A stretch of DNA of 64,000 nt from Lucinisca nassula (lineage: Eukaryota; Mollusca; Bivalvia; Lucinida; Lucinidae). The position numbers were made by a program, and so were the translations under genes. Below, piece by piece: positions 46,295 to 56,529 of the stretch. Below the pieces are notes generated by a model. It was not told where the DNA came from. It saw nothing but the letters and a program-made list of their open reading frames with translations, and made no database searches. The DNA is taken from the NCBI GenBank assembly GCA_963580285.1, contig OY757019.1, positions 59,664,587-59,728,586 on the forward strand, written 5' to 3'. The number at the start of each line of letters is the position of its first letter. Position 1 is the first letter of the stretch.

Positions 46295-46505
46295 GGCCCT
46301 ACATCATAGTGTAGTTTATATTTTCTTGTCCTTTGGGATCATTGATTCCAATGTGGAATTTGAAAATATTCGAGGGTCACTGATGAGGCGTAATTGGCCG
46401 AAACTAGCTAGTCTGGCCCAGAAATCAGGTACACGTCATATTTCCAGTTCTGTTGTGTATTCCTTGCTTCCAAAGGATAACTCTTTTATAGAACATATGC
46501 AGTCA
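46295..46505 (+). mobile_element. Single hammerhead monomer (family H2)
   Basis: CTACATCATAGTGTAGTTTA...CCTTTGGGATCATTGATTCC...TTGCTTCCAAAGGATAAC...TATAGAACATATG, the same unit as 39996-40186. An 82-codon frame crosses it and its right flank but reads through the ribozyme and is probably chance. Confidence 0.8.
46374..46419 (+). ncRNA. Type I hammerhead ribozyme, family H2
   Basis: GGGTCA-CTGATGA-GGCG-TAATT-GGCC-GAAA; stem III palindrome ACTAGCTAGT; cleavage expected after GTC; stem I partner TGGCCC (one G-U). Core intact, with one mismatch at the top of stem II. Confidence 0.88.
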
Positions 46506-46965
46506 CGTAAACGTTTTCATGACTTCATTGCAATGGCGTCTGGGAAGATATCAAGAGCCATTCAAAATGCGTGACGTTTGAGTTGGATGCAACTCTGAAA
46601 CAAAAGAAAACATGGATATGACCACTGAAGAGGATGTACGGTTTGCTTTATTTAATCCAACATTTTGTTGTTTTATCACTGAAACACTTTGTTTCGTCTA
46701 TATTTGTTTGAAGCTGTATAAAGCGCTTTCAAACTGGCGATCATCCAGTTCTTCTTCAACCCAGCTTCTGTAACACTACGCTGATTGAACCGGTACATTG
46801 TAACATGAGCTGTGAACAGTCGACTGAACGGGAATTCAGACCCAAACTTCATGATCCAAACTGTCCTAAAGGTCTATGGAAGTGCATGTAATATACAGAC
46901 TATTCATTTCTCCTATTTAAAGTATGGGATTTATTAACCAAGAGAGGTAAAGCAGTTTGAAATAT

Positions 46966-47073
46966 AGGATTTATAAACATCGGGAGGTAAAACAGTCCGT
47001 TATAGAAACTAGTGCTTCGCAATCGTTTCTTTATCGGATTGTTTTACCTCCCTTGGTTTATAAATCCAATTTG
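46966..47073. repeat. Fold-back element
   Basis: GGATTTATAAACATCGGGAGGTAAAACAGTCC and its counterpart GATTGTTTTACCTCCCTTGGTTTATAAATCC, loop GTGCTTCGCAATC. A third copy of the left arm lies at 46928-46960. Confidence 0.7.
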
Positions 47074-47203
47074 AAAAAGGAGAATGTAAAATTTCTATGT
47101 CATAAATTCCGTAATCCACTAGTGGATTAAATATGCAAAGTTAAACACGCCCCGTGACGTAGCACGTTCAACGTCCTTAAAGACGTCGCGTTAGCTAATG
47201 ACG

Positions 47204-47507
47204 GTTTTTTGTTTGTTTGATTTGATGTTTAACGTTCCCGTCAACATTACATAGGTCATTTTGGAGACGTTGCTTCCATTTTTTGGGACTTTTACCCGAC
47301 ATTGAGATGAAATGACATTTCAAGCCATGTCGCCCAATGAAACCAATAGTGTTTATAAGCATGAACGGTCCGACTCGCACCGCTTTGCCTGGGCAGGCTT
47401 AGATCGTCTAAGCGGTTTACCAGTACTTGTGTGCGGTCGGATTCAGCTCAGCGTGTAGGCATCATGCAGCCCATTTATTTCTTCAAGCCCCGATGGGCGG
47501 GGGCCTG
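47204..47507 (-). mobile_element. Family S1 SINE-like element, full length
   Basis: GTTTGTTTGATTTGATGTTTAACG to CTTCAAGCCCCGATGGGCGGGGGCC. Confidence 0.82.
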
Positions 47508-47599
47508 TCTATTGGCGGTATATTGACATTTTTGTAAAACAATCGTGAATAATATGCATTTTTAAATGTCATATCATAAACAACTTTTGGCAGATGGGA

Positions 47600-47772
47600 G
47601 GCATGGCCTCGCATTTCATCCTTTTTCCTCAACTCGTTTAATAAATTCAATAATACATGGCCTCGCATTTTATCCCTTTTCCTCAACGCCTTTAATAAAT
47701 TCAACAATACATGGCTTCGCATTTTATCCCTTTTCCTCAACTCGTTTATTGAATTCAATAATACATGAGCCT
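47600..47772. repeat. Repeat F, three direct copies
   Basis: Three copies of (A/T)GGC(C/T)TCGCATTT.ATCC, CTTTTTCCTCAAC and TTTAATAAATTCAA.AATACAT at about 59-bp steps. Related to 16340-16515. Confidence 0.75.
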
Positions 47773-47877
47773 CTATATATTGCTAATGTTCTCCTGAGTA
47801 TCTCTGACCGTGCAAATATCATTTGAAATGTACGAAATCCAGGTAACTATAGTGACGTCAGAGTGCTGCGTAATAGA

Positions 47878-48285
47878 TATTCTTGCACACCAGACAAGGA
47901 AATCCGTGAATTTACCTTGGGATAGAAATTTATGTTCTGACCCTGGTGTTCCGACCCCAGATCGAATATATTCGCGTGTTTGATAAATACACTGGTTGAT
48001 TACAACCTCATGTGCGGCGTCGTCATGCGTGACGTCACTAAACATTCTTGTTATGTCATCACAAAATGGCGGACGTCGATAACCGAAGTGACAGCAGCAT
48101 TAAAAATTCGCAATAGAAATGAAAGGTATGCAAGAAAAAGAATCCAATATGGGTGTGAGGGGTGGATAGAAAAATCCGTCCCTCGGGATCACTGTCCGGC
48201 ATCACTCGGCAAGCCTCATGATGCCGGACAGTGTCCCTCGGGGCGGATTTTTCAGTCCACCCCTCACTCCCATATAAGATTCTTA
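47878..48285. repeat. 408-bp direct repeat, copy 1, with fold-back end
   Basis: TATTCTTGCACACCAGACAAGG start; the second part is a palindrome (about 48115-48285) with arms AAGAATCCAATATGGGTGTGAGGGGTGG and CCACCCCTCACTCCCATATAAGATTCTT. Copy 2 follows directly. Confidence 0.75.
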
Positions 48286-48685
48286 TATTCTTGCACACCA
48301 GACAAGGGATAGAAATGTATGTTCTGACCCTGGTGTTCCGACCCAATATCGAATATTCCCGCGTGTTTGATAAATGTACTGGTTGAATACGACCTCGGAT
48401 GCACCGTCGTTAAGGTTGACGTCATGCACGTTACGTGACGTCACTAAACATTCCTGTAGTGTCATCACAATATGGCGGACGTTGGTAACCGAAGTGACTG
48501 CAGCATTAAAAATCCGCGCTAAGTAATGGACGGTATGCAAGAAAAAGAATCCAATATGGGTGTGAGGGGTGGATAGAAAAATCCGTCCCTCGGGATCACT
48601 CGGCAAGCCTCGTGGTGCCGGACAGTGTCCCTCGGGACAGATTTTTCCACCCACCCCTCACACCCATATAAGATTCTTATAATGT
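48286..48685. repeat. 408-bp direct repeat, copy 2
   Basis: Same order as copy 1 with small deletions in the first part and in the palindrome centre (CACTCGGCAAGCCTCGTGG). Confidence 0.75.
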
Positions 48686-48824
48686 GCTGGGACATTGCCA
48701 AACAGTGCAGACCCCGTTCAGATCAGTTTTAAGAACAGGAATTTAATGATTAAACGAACGCCCTAAATCGCCGTTCAGGGCTGTTTCCTGGCTTATAATC
48801 CGATATAACTGAAGTTAATTAATA

Positions 48825-48925
48825 AAATTGTCATTAACCAGTAATTTCGTATTGGCCCTGTGATGATTGGACCTTCGACCTCGGGCAAGGGACGAATACG
48901 AAATTGCTTGTGTTAATTATATAAG
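48825..48925. repeat. Decayed fold-back P1
   Basis: AATTTCGTATTGGCC left and AATACGAAATTGCTTG right arms survive; the centre is lost. Confidence 0.55.
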
Positions 48926-49204
48926 AGAGTACGTCGAGTTTGAATTTGGGCCTCACAGGACCAACGGCTTTGGAGTTACCTGCCCTTCAGTACAAATATA
49001 AGCAAAACATGTTTCTCCCCCTTTTTCAGCTGTTTTCGATCGGATATTTTTTAAACGTTTAGTAAACAAGGATAAGCAGTTCATATCTCAGAAGAGTTTG
49101 AATTTGAGCTTGAATCCGACAACCGGTGCTAGTTCTCAGGTGAGCGACCATTGGCCACTGGGCGACTTGTTTTACATACCAATACATACCTATGTAAATC
49201 TTCC

Positions 49205-49460
49205 GCACGTGAGCGCATCTTTAGTCGTATGCGCGACAGAATGGTTATCAGGAGGTCGAGGGTTCAATTCCCGCCGGGTCGGCAATATTCTGTCTTGAAA
49301 TATTTTCGACGGCCATTCTCTCCCTTCCGCAGGTTCAAGCAGGGCAGCTATCAGTATGCGCACTGTTACTAGCAACTGCGAAGATATAAGACTGCCCAGG
49401 AAAGTGTTGTTAGGTAAAATGACCGACTGGACATGACCGTAATCGTGTCGACTGGGCCAT
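49205..49460 (+). mobile_element. tRNA-derived SINE (family T4)
   Basis: GTTATCAGGAGGTCGAGGGTTCAATTCCC (B-box region), then GTCTTGAAATATTTTCGACG, GCCATTCTCTCCCTTCCGC and AAGCAGGGCAGCTATCAG. Minus-strand relatives at 61545-61690 and 63745-63835. Confidence 0.65.
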
Positions 49461-49503
49461 TTAATCTTCAAACCAACTGAAAAATACATAACTTGTAAAC
49501 TAC

Positions 49504-49507
<4 letters not shown>

Positions 49508-49562
<55 letters not shown>
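49508..49562. repeat. GA microsatellite
   Basis: More than 25 GA units followed by a G run. Confidence 0.95.
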
Positions 49563-49569
<7 letters not shown>

Positions 49570-49571
<2 letters not shown>

Positions 49572-50095
49572 AGAACTTTTTGGTATATATATTCAAGATA
49601 AATGATATATGTTAAAACAGCCGCGTCTGCATATTACGCGCAAACCCACAGTCTCGAATGAAGTCGTAAATTCAATTTTATTGCTCATAAATTTTCTGCG
49701 AGTTTATTTTTAGATCCCTCGGTTTAAGAAATATCTGAGCGGTGAAGTAAAAATCTTGATGAAAAATATGATTTATAGTCTATTCTTTGCGCACATACAT
49801 GAAAACGATTTTTAGGCAATATAAAGGTTTGAATGAACGTTTTCATCGTTTGATTGAAATCTTGATATTCCAGGGAGATTTACGATTCGTCGATTTCTCC
49901 TGCTAAAGAATTTCTGTCCATTGGTTGCTGAGGCGAAAAATTTATTGTTTTCCCTCGGCTTTGGTGTGGGAATATCCTAGGCTCCAAAGTCATTAATTAT
50001 ATTACACTGAAGAGCTACTGTTCAGTTCATATTTTGAGGCTGGTATGAAATAATAACGCATACCCTTTCATCCCCGAGTTCCTGAATTGAACGCT
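49570..50095. other. No feature recognised
   Basis: AT-rich, short frames only. Confidence 0.4.
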
Positions 50096-50099
50096 TCAT

Positions 50100-50600
50100 T
50101 ACGATAACACACCCGTATGACATAGTGCTATCTTTCATATCTCCAAAATGGTTATTATACTGATGAAAATATGTGATATTTTTCTTGTTTTTACTCCAAA
50201 CATAGGTTGAGGTTGCTCGTTAGAACCGGCTCATTGAGGCGGTTCTAACGAGTACCACAACCTATGTCTGGGAAGTGAAGTAAGAAAAAAAATGTGCAGC
50301 GATAGACATCACGGAGTGCTTTGGTGCAGTGGGAGCGCATCGGATTTGTGATCGAGAGGTTGCGGGTTCGATCCTCCCGCTGACCAAAGTGCTGTGCCCT
50401 TGAGCAAGACACTTCATCCACATTGCTGAAAAAAAAGTACTGGTTACGATCCAGGAAATCCTACTCGTAATGCTCAGATGTGAGCGAGTAGCAGTAATAG
50501 GAGAAAAAATAATAATGTATACCCTGTACACCCCAGTTTTCTCTATATAAAGTGGGATGTATAGAGCGGTGTTCATTACACAGACTTGTTAGCGTGATGT
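50100..50600. mobile_element. MITE M1 copy split by a SINE
   Basis: Left half through the hairpin GTTAGAACCGGCTCATTGAGGCGGTTCTAAC (50219-50251) and its right arm, then a SINE (50305-50505), then the right M1 part (TGTACACCCCAGTTTTCTC, AAGTGGGATGTATAG, GCGTGATG). Confidence 0.7.
50305..50505 (+). mobile_element. tRNA-derived SINE (family T5)
   Basis: TGGTGCAGTGGGAGCGCATC (A box) and GCGGGTTCGATCCTCCCGC (B box), then CCTTGAGCAAGACACTTCAT, a block common in invertebrate SINEs. Confidence 0.75.
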
Positions 50601-50807
50601 CCATCGCTGCATTATTGTAATAAAGCAATTTAGCCAAATCCATCAATAGGATGATACAAAGTGTTCATCTTGTAGAGACGATTCGTTTATGAGCCGTCCC
50701 ATCTGGGTCTACACGGATTGCATATGTATCTTTGCCGTTCTGCAGGGTTGAAAAGATTAACTTCTCTGTGTAATGTATTTCCCTGTAAACCCAATCGGGG
50801 TCATCAT

Positions 50808-50950
50808 ATAATGATACCACTTGTAAACGTACCTCTATTCAATATAGAGAAAAGTGGGGTTTACAGGGGGTTATACTTATTTTTCTTCTTAGGCATTGGC
50901 TGTGGGTACACGACCGGACCGCCGCAATGAGGCGGTTCAATAGAGCGAGC
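50808..50950. mobile_element. MITE M1 fragment, reversed order
   Basis: AAAAGTGGGGTTTACAGGGG, TTTTTCTTCTTAGGCATTGG and GGACCGCCGCAATGAGGCGGTTC. Confidence 0.6.
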
Positions 50951-51152
50951 GTCTAACGCATTGTGTGTGATCAACACAACTTAGGTCATGTGAGACGGGA
51001 CACTTCCTAAAGGCTAGAGAAGCCAGGAATCGAACAGTGTGATGTTAGGATGAAAAAAAAAGATATGCGTATGTGCATGTGTTTGTTCTTGAAACAGAGA
51101 TTTAGATAGAGGAAACACCTTCTTAAATAACTGATGACAGTTTTACTCTTAC

Positions 51153-51385
51153 ATCATTACGAAAACACGCCTATACAAATACATTGTAAACTTTTCCACC
51201 GACAAAAAACACGAAAATTTTAAGTTGAAAAAAAAAAAAACTTATATTTTTTCTTATTTCTGCTCAAAATATAGATCTGAAATAAGAAAAATAAGGTATA
51301 TCCATGTAAACCCCAGACTTACTATATAAAAGTGGGGTTCAAGGGGGTCAAAATTACACAGGCGCGTGTTTTCGTGATGTGAAAG
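51153..51385. mobile_element. MITE M1 copy lacking the central hairpin
   Basis: Terminal repeats TTACGAAAACACGCCTATAC / CGCGTGTTTTCGTGATG are kept, but the arms run from CTCAAAATATAGAT straight into CTGAAATAAGAAAAAT. Confidence 0.75.
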
Positions 51386-51715
51386 AATTTGCTCTTGAGC
51401 ACCATATTCTTTTCGTTTGAGAAAAGTTCCCTTTCTTAGAGCATATATGGGTTTGATACTATTTTCTTCTACTTAATATCTTTAGAGTAACTCTGCCAAC
51501 GGGAACTCTTGTAATCAAACCACTGACAGCACCGGGGTGCGTGGGGGATGGGGATTGAGGCTGTTGTACGCGATCCAAGTCCAGAATTTACCGATAATCA
51601 ACTTTGTTTTACACAGCACTCTGACGTCACAGAAACAAGAATAGCGTGGCTATAATAACCATAACCGGATATCGAACCACGAACCCGTGGACTCCAATCA
51701 ATATACAGTAGAACT

Positions 51716-52051
51716 TCGATGGCTCGAACACCGATGGCTCGTTCATCATGGAAGTGTCGAACCTATTCTTGATCCCCTAGCGAAATCCTCTACATAAGAA
51801 ATAGTAGGGGATAATTAAGGAGATTTTAGTCTTTTATCTTTCAAATTTATGCTGTGTGTACTCATTAGAATCGCCTCGATGAGGCGATTCTAATGAGTAC
51901 ACACGGCATGCATTTTCATTATAGAACACCGAAAAGATGTCTAAAAGTATCTCGTTATGCCTCCTGGCAGTAACCTAAGTGGCTCGAACTACCCCTGTTT
52001 CGAACTGATTTTCGAGGTCCCAAAGATGTTCGAGCCATTGATGTTCGTCTG
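51716..52051. mobile_element. Mariner/pogo-type MITE with TA duplication, carrying the shared hairpin
   Basis: Ends CAGTAGAACTTCGATGGCTC / (reversed) CAGACGAACATCAATGGCTC flanked by TA at 51714-51715 and 52052-52053. 336 bp, no transposase. The centre holds GTGTACTCATTAGAATCGCC and its reverse, the module also found in M1. Confidence 0.8.
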
Positions 52052-52635
52052 TAGTACCTTTGGATAGGTCGGTATACAATCAACCCCAAAAGGCGGATAC
52101 GTTCGGTGATTAATACCATTGTTTGGAGTCCTGTTTTCTAAAATGAATACATCCCAAACATGGCCAAAGCTGTAGAATCACATGGGAAAATGTTAAACGC
52201 ATCCGCAACCAAGTACATGTATGTAGTAATGGTCAGCCAGCGCAGACTTACTATCATTTCGCCCAGCATGTACATGCATACGGAATTCTAGGTTATTTTT
52301 TGTGTGTGTGCAAACCACAAAAAAGCAGTTTATCAGTAATGCGAATTTCTGATATGCCCTCTTGATATTTTCCGTATTGAACAATCTGTTATTTACATCT
52401 GACAATTAGTTTCTGAAATTCGGAAAATCGCACGGTATTTCAAAAATAATCGTGTTGATAGCTGTGTAAATCAACAAAAAACAGCAATAAATCATGAACA
52501 GATACAAAACACGAACAAAAGAATCAACAGAAAATGAAACAAAAAAAAAAAAAAAATGATTCCATTTTCCTTCTCAAACAACCCCAACCCCCACCGCATC
52601 ATTCATTGTTTGCACTACGAGAACGTTTGGACCTT

Positions 52636-53000
52636 TTAAATATGTTCTAAAGAAGGGGTATCCTTTGGAAGCAAGGAATACACCACAGAACTGAAAAAAA
52701 TATGAAGTGTGCATGTTTTCTGGGCCAGACTAGCTAGTTTCGGCCAATTAGGCCTCATCAGTGACCCTCAAGTATTTTCAAATTTCCACAATGGAATCAA
52801 TGATCCCAAAGGACAAGGACATATAAACTACACTATGATGTAGGACAGGGAGACTTTTTACGGCCGCCACACATTCCCAGACACCAGCTGTAGTGACGTT
52901 AAATATGTTCTAAAGAAGGGTTATCCTTTGGAAGCAAGGAGTACACCACAGATCTGAAAAAAATATGAAGTGTGCATGTTTTCTGGACAAGAAAAATATA
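52636..53000 (-). mobile_element. Hammerhead tandem repeat, family H2, 263-bp unit, 1.4 copies
   Basis: TTAAATATGTTCTAAAGAAGG recurs at 52636 and 52899 (step 263). The first unit is complete. The second has an internal deletion from TTTTCTGG to ACAAG that removes the ribozyme, then ends in AAAATATAAACTACACTATG. The segment 52832-52898 resembles the H1 linker. Confidence 0.85.
52722..52767 (-). ncRNA. Type I hammerhead ribozyme, family H2
   Basis: GGGTCA-CTGATGA-GGCC-TAATT-GGCC-GAAA, stem III palindrome ACTAGCTAGT, cleavage expected after GTC, stem I partner TGGCCC. Core intact. Confidence 0.9.
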
Positions 53001-53011
53001 AACTACACTAT

Positions 53012-53225
53012 GATGTAAACCCTACTTTTTATAGTAAAGCTGTCGTTTATAGGTATGTGTTTTTTGTTCCTAGATTGTGGGTACTCGTCAGAACCGCCTC
53101 CGCGATGCGGTTCTAACGAGTTCCCTTAATCAGTATTTTGAACAGAAACAATATACAATATAAGTTTTTTTATCTGAAAATTGTCATTTTGGTGTTAAAA
53201 ATTTCTACATGTTTTCGTAATGTAT
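53012..53225. mobile_element. MITE M1, degenerate
   Basis: TAAACCCTACTTTTTATAG, GATTGTGGGTACTCGTCAGA, hairpin AACCGCCTCCGCGATGCGGTT and the end TGTTTTCGTAATG. Confidence 0.65.
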
Positions 53226-53437
53226 TTGTGGAACCAGTGGGTCAAAACACCATTTGTTCGTTAGTGATCAAAACGTAACTGGTCCAGTTAATATACACAT
53301 CCAAACACTACGTCATCACTCAATAATACTATTTGCCGGGACTTACCGGTGGTGGGCAAAAAAACGTCTTTGGCCGTTTTTCGCCATTGCAAATGCGATG
53401 TTATTTTCTGTAAAATTGTATTTTTATTGGAATTGAA

Positions 53438-54068
53438 GCGACATAATTGACCTTTAAACTTTTAAAATAGACATGTCTTAGCTAGTAATTATTGGTTTCT
53501 AGAATATTTGAGGATGTTTTGATGATAATTACCTGTTAAACTTAGGCAGGTAACGAGGCGGGATGGTCTTAATTATTTGTAATAAAAAATGCGCAAAACG
53601 AATGACTAAAAGTGGGGAAGATGCAGGAATGAAGTCTAGAATATATTTATCTACTCATTTAAAGTGTAATTCGACCGATTTTCTGTAACAGTCAACTATA
53701 ATATGCCCGTAATATTAAACCTATTTACAATGTGTTTATAAATATGGAACCAGCGACTTTTTGCCAACCACGGAAGATCGTTATCAAAAGGAAAAGTAGT
53801 TTTGCGCATGCGCAGTGACAAGTAAACAAGGTAACGTGTCAAAACCTTGGATCCGTCTATCTAATGCAAGTATTTTTTACTGAAAAAAAATATGCAAATG
53901 CTACTCACATGTTTATATATATAAATGTGAATAGATGTAGCTTTTGCAAATGCAGAAGGAACTCATTTTTTTTTCAGCAGAAATGTTGCTCATATGCCAA
54001 ATTTAGTTATCAAACTTTTAAAGAACAATTACAAAGGAATTTTAAATATTCTTAGTATTAAAGGTCAA
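53438..54068. mobile_element. Putative MITE with ATAATTGACCTTTAA ends
   Basis: ACATAATTGACCTTTAAAC left and TTAAAGGTCAATTATCACG right. 0.6 kb between with no ORF over 65 codons. Confidence 0.5.
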
Positions 54069-54069
54069 T

Positions 54070-54345
54070 TATCACGTTATAAACAACTTTGCTTCCCTCT
54101 TTAATTGCACGCCGGTGGGTCAGGCCTCAGATTCTATGACCGTTCCAGCGTAAAGGCATATGTTGGTCGGTACCCGAAGCTCTGTCTCTTGCCGGGCCCA
54201 TCGGAGTCGAACTGTTGGTTTTCTTTTGCTCCAGCATTTCAGTGGTTCCTTGCTGTCGAGTCCTCGCCGTTGTTTCCTCTCTGTGGTTGTTTGTGTTCAC
54301 GGAGATGTTGCGGACTTCTATCTATCTTCTTATACTGAGTCGGTC
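54070..54345. repeat. R3 copy
   Basis: Same blocks and orientation as 12205-12760: GCTTCCCTCTTTAATTGCACGCC, TTGGTTTTCTTTTGCTCCAG, CTGTCGAGTCCTCGCCG. Confidence 0.65.
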
Positions 54346-54490
54346 ATATTTGGCCATTACCTCAGTTGGGTGCGTAGCTAAATTTAGAATTTAGCTGAAA
54401 AAAAAAGAGAAGTCACTGGATGAGTCCTTAAAACTATTTACAATCTGAATAACAGAGGTATACTAAAACGCATACCTCTGAGTCTCAATC

Positions 54491-55432
54491 TTACACTGTA
54501 TGGGCTTTGAACTCCTCTGCAGTCTTAGCATTCACCACAGAAGAGGGAATACTATTCCACTGGGGAATAGTCCTAGGGAAGAAGGAATTTTTCAGGGCAT
54601 CACTGTAGGACTGGTACCTGTGATACTGTGAGTTGTTTACTTTTGATGCCCTTGTTCGAGTTGAAACTGTCACAGGGGTCAAGTATTTATCTTTATTAAC
54701 GGCCACTGTACCTGAATGTATCTTATAGAAGAAGGTTAAAGAGGACTGCTCACGACGGGCCTCTAGGGACGGCCATTCTAGCTCGTTAAGCATGTCACCG
54801 ACGCTGCTTCTATTGCGCCATCGTCGGCAGGTCCATCGAGCAGCTGTCCTCTGCACCTTCTCCACCTGCTGAATCTGAGTTTTAACATAGGGATGCCAAA
54901 TGGGTGATGCATATTCTAGCTGAGGGCGAACCAATGTTTTATATGCAACATCCTTTGTCTGCCTAGGTGCAAAAGCCAAGTTTCGTCTAAGAAATCCTAA
55001 AGTCCTAGTTGCTTTTGATGTAATTTCTGAAACGTGTTGACCCCAATCAAGATCATCAGTGATGGTGATACCAAGATATTTGGCGGATTGAACCTGCTCC
55101 AAGATTTGCTGGTGTAGTTTATAGTCAAACTTAATTTGTTTGTCAGGAGACACCCTCATTGAATGACATTTGGCCACATTGAACTTCATCTGCCAATCGG
55201 CCTCCCACTGTGCTAGTTGATTCAGGTCATCTTGTAGAATAAGACAGTCAGAAGAAGAATATATATTCCTATAAAGGACACAATCATCAGCAAACAAACG
55301 GACAGATGACCTGATGTTATCAGGGAGATCATTAATGAATACCAAGAAAAGGACCGGTCCAAGGACCGAACCTTGGGGGACACCAGATAAAACAGGGACT
55401 GGATCAGAAGCTTGGCCATCAAGTACCACTTC
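54491..55432 (-). pseudogene. LINE reverse transcriptase C-terminal half, open frame, 5' truncated
   Basis: About 310 codons without a stop: VVLDGQASDPVPVLSGVPQG, SVLGPVLFLVFINDLPDNI, RLFADDCVLYR (FADD intact), KYLGITITDDLDWGQHVSEI, RPQLEYASPIWHPY, KVQRTAARW, then the C-terminal TIPQWNSIPSSVV and EFKAHTV with a natural stop. RT motifs upstream of VPQG (including motif A) are missing, as expected after incomplete target-primed copying. The open frame extends 85 codons upstream (to 55687), but that part is R3 DNA. CR1/jockey type; the least decayed LINE in the window. Confidence 0.88.
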
Positions 55433-56125
55433 ATGCGGACTGAACAAATTATTTGTCTTAATCGCGACGGAAGTAAGGGCGAGAATTGTGGCCACGTAAA
55501 ATCGATTTAAGCCCCCCAGAGGAATTCGTTTCACTGACCATTCCAAGGCGGTTCTTCTGTCGTGGTTATTTTTGTTATGGCTTGTCTTTGAGTGTGTATC
55601 GCTTATATTATTTTGCTTTTGATAGCCACTTGGCCATTTTGTGGGAAAATAACTGACCTTTTGGCTTTCCGTTATTAATGTTTCCATTATGGTCTAGTTG
55701 TTTCATATTTGTGTTTCTTTCCCTTGGTGTCTCTGATGGGAGCTGTGGGTTAATTGTATCGATTCCTGATCATTGCATTCATGCGGAATGAACAGCTTAT
55801 TTGTCTAAATCGCGACAGAAGTAAGGGTGAGGATTGTGGCCAGCTAAATTTAAGCCCCCAGTGGAATTCGTTTCCGCTGGCCGTTCCAAAGCGGTTCTTC
55901 TGTCGCGGTTTATTTTTGTTATGGTTTGTCTTTGAGTGTTTGTGTCGCTTATATTATTTTATTTTGGATAGACTATTGTCTATTTTGTGGGAAAGTAACT
56001 GTCCTTTTCGCTTTCCGCTATTGATGTTTCCATTAGGGTCTGTTGTTTATTATTTGTGTTTCTTTCCCTTTGGTGTCTCTGATGGGAGCTGTGGGTTAAT
56101 TGTATCGGTTCCACTTCTATATTGA
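55433..56125. repeat. R3, two adjacent copies
   Basis: TGCGGACTGAACAAATTATTTG...CCTTGGTGTCTCTGATGGG...GATTCCTGATCATTGC (55433-55785), then the same order again (55785-56125). They form the 5' extension of the adjacent RT frame. Confidence 0.7.
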
Positions 56126-56129
56126 ACTC

Positions 56130-56529
56130 ATTGGGAACTAAAGTGTTGAGAAGACATTCAAAAAGCATTTTTATTAACTTTACTAAAGAATTTATATGTA
56201 TAAGCAAAACATAATATTAGAAGAATACCTAATTACGCTCAATAAAAAACACTGTTCTCCTTTTCTAAAGTTTCGATTCAATAATCATCGCCTCCCAGTT
56301 GAAATGGCCGCTGGGAAAATACCCCTGTAGCAGAGAGAAAATGCCAAATATGCAAAACAAAGGATATTGGGGATGAATTTCATTATCTTTTCGTATGTGA
56401 GTATTGAAAGAAAAGAGTATCTTAATAGTAGTGAAGGCATTTATTTCTATAGGAGTTCCAATATTGTTAAATTTAAGGAATTGTTAACAAAATTTAAAGA
56501 ATTGTTAAAATCCAAAATTGTTAGAGAAG
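56130..56529. other. No feature recognised
   Basis: AT-rich; one 64-codon frame across the border, not recognised. Confidence 0.4.

Noticed and set aside
46326..46574. 82-codon frame as a Penelope-like or recombinase fragment
   Set aside because: It runs through the hammerhead itself and into unrelated flank; no catalytic motif seen.
48059..48701. Frames of 95-123 codons
   Set aside because: They come from the 408-bp direct repeat and its palindrome, and are similar in both copies for that reason.
50305..50400. tRNA gene
   Set aside because: tRNA-like, but followed by a SINE body block and with a weak acceptor stem.
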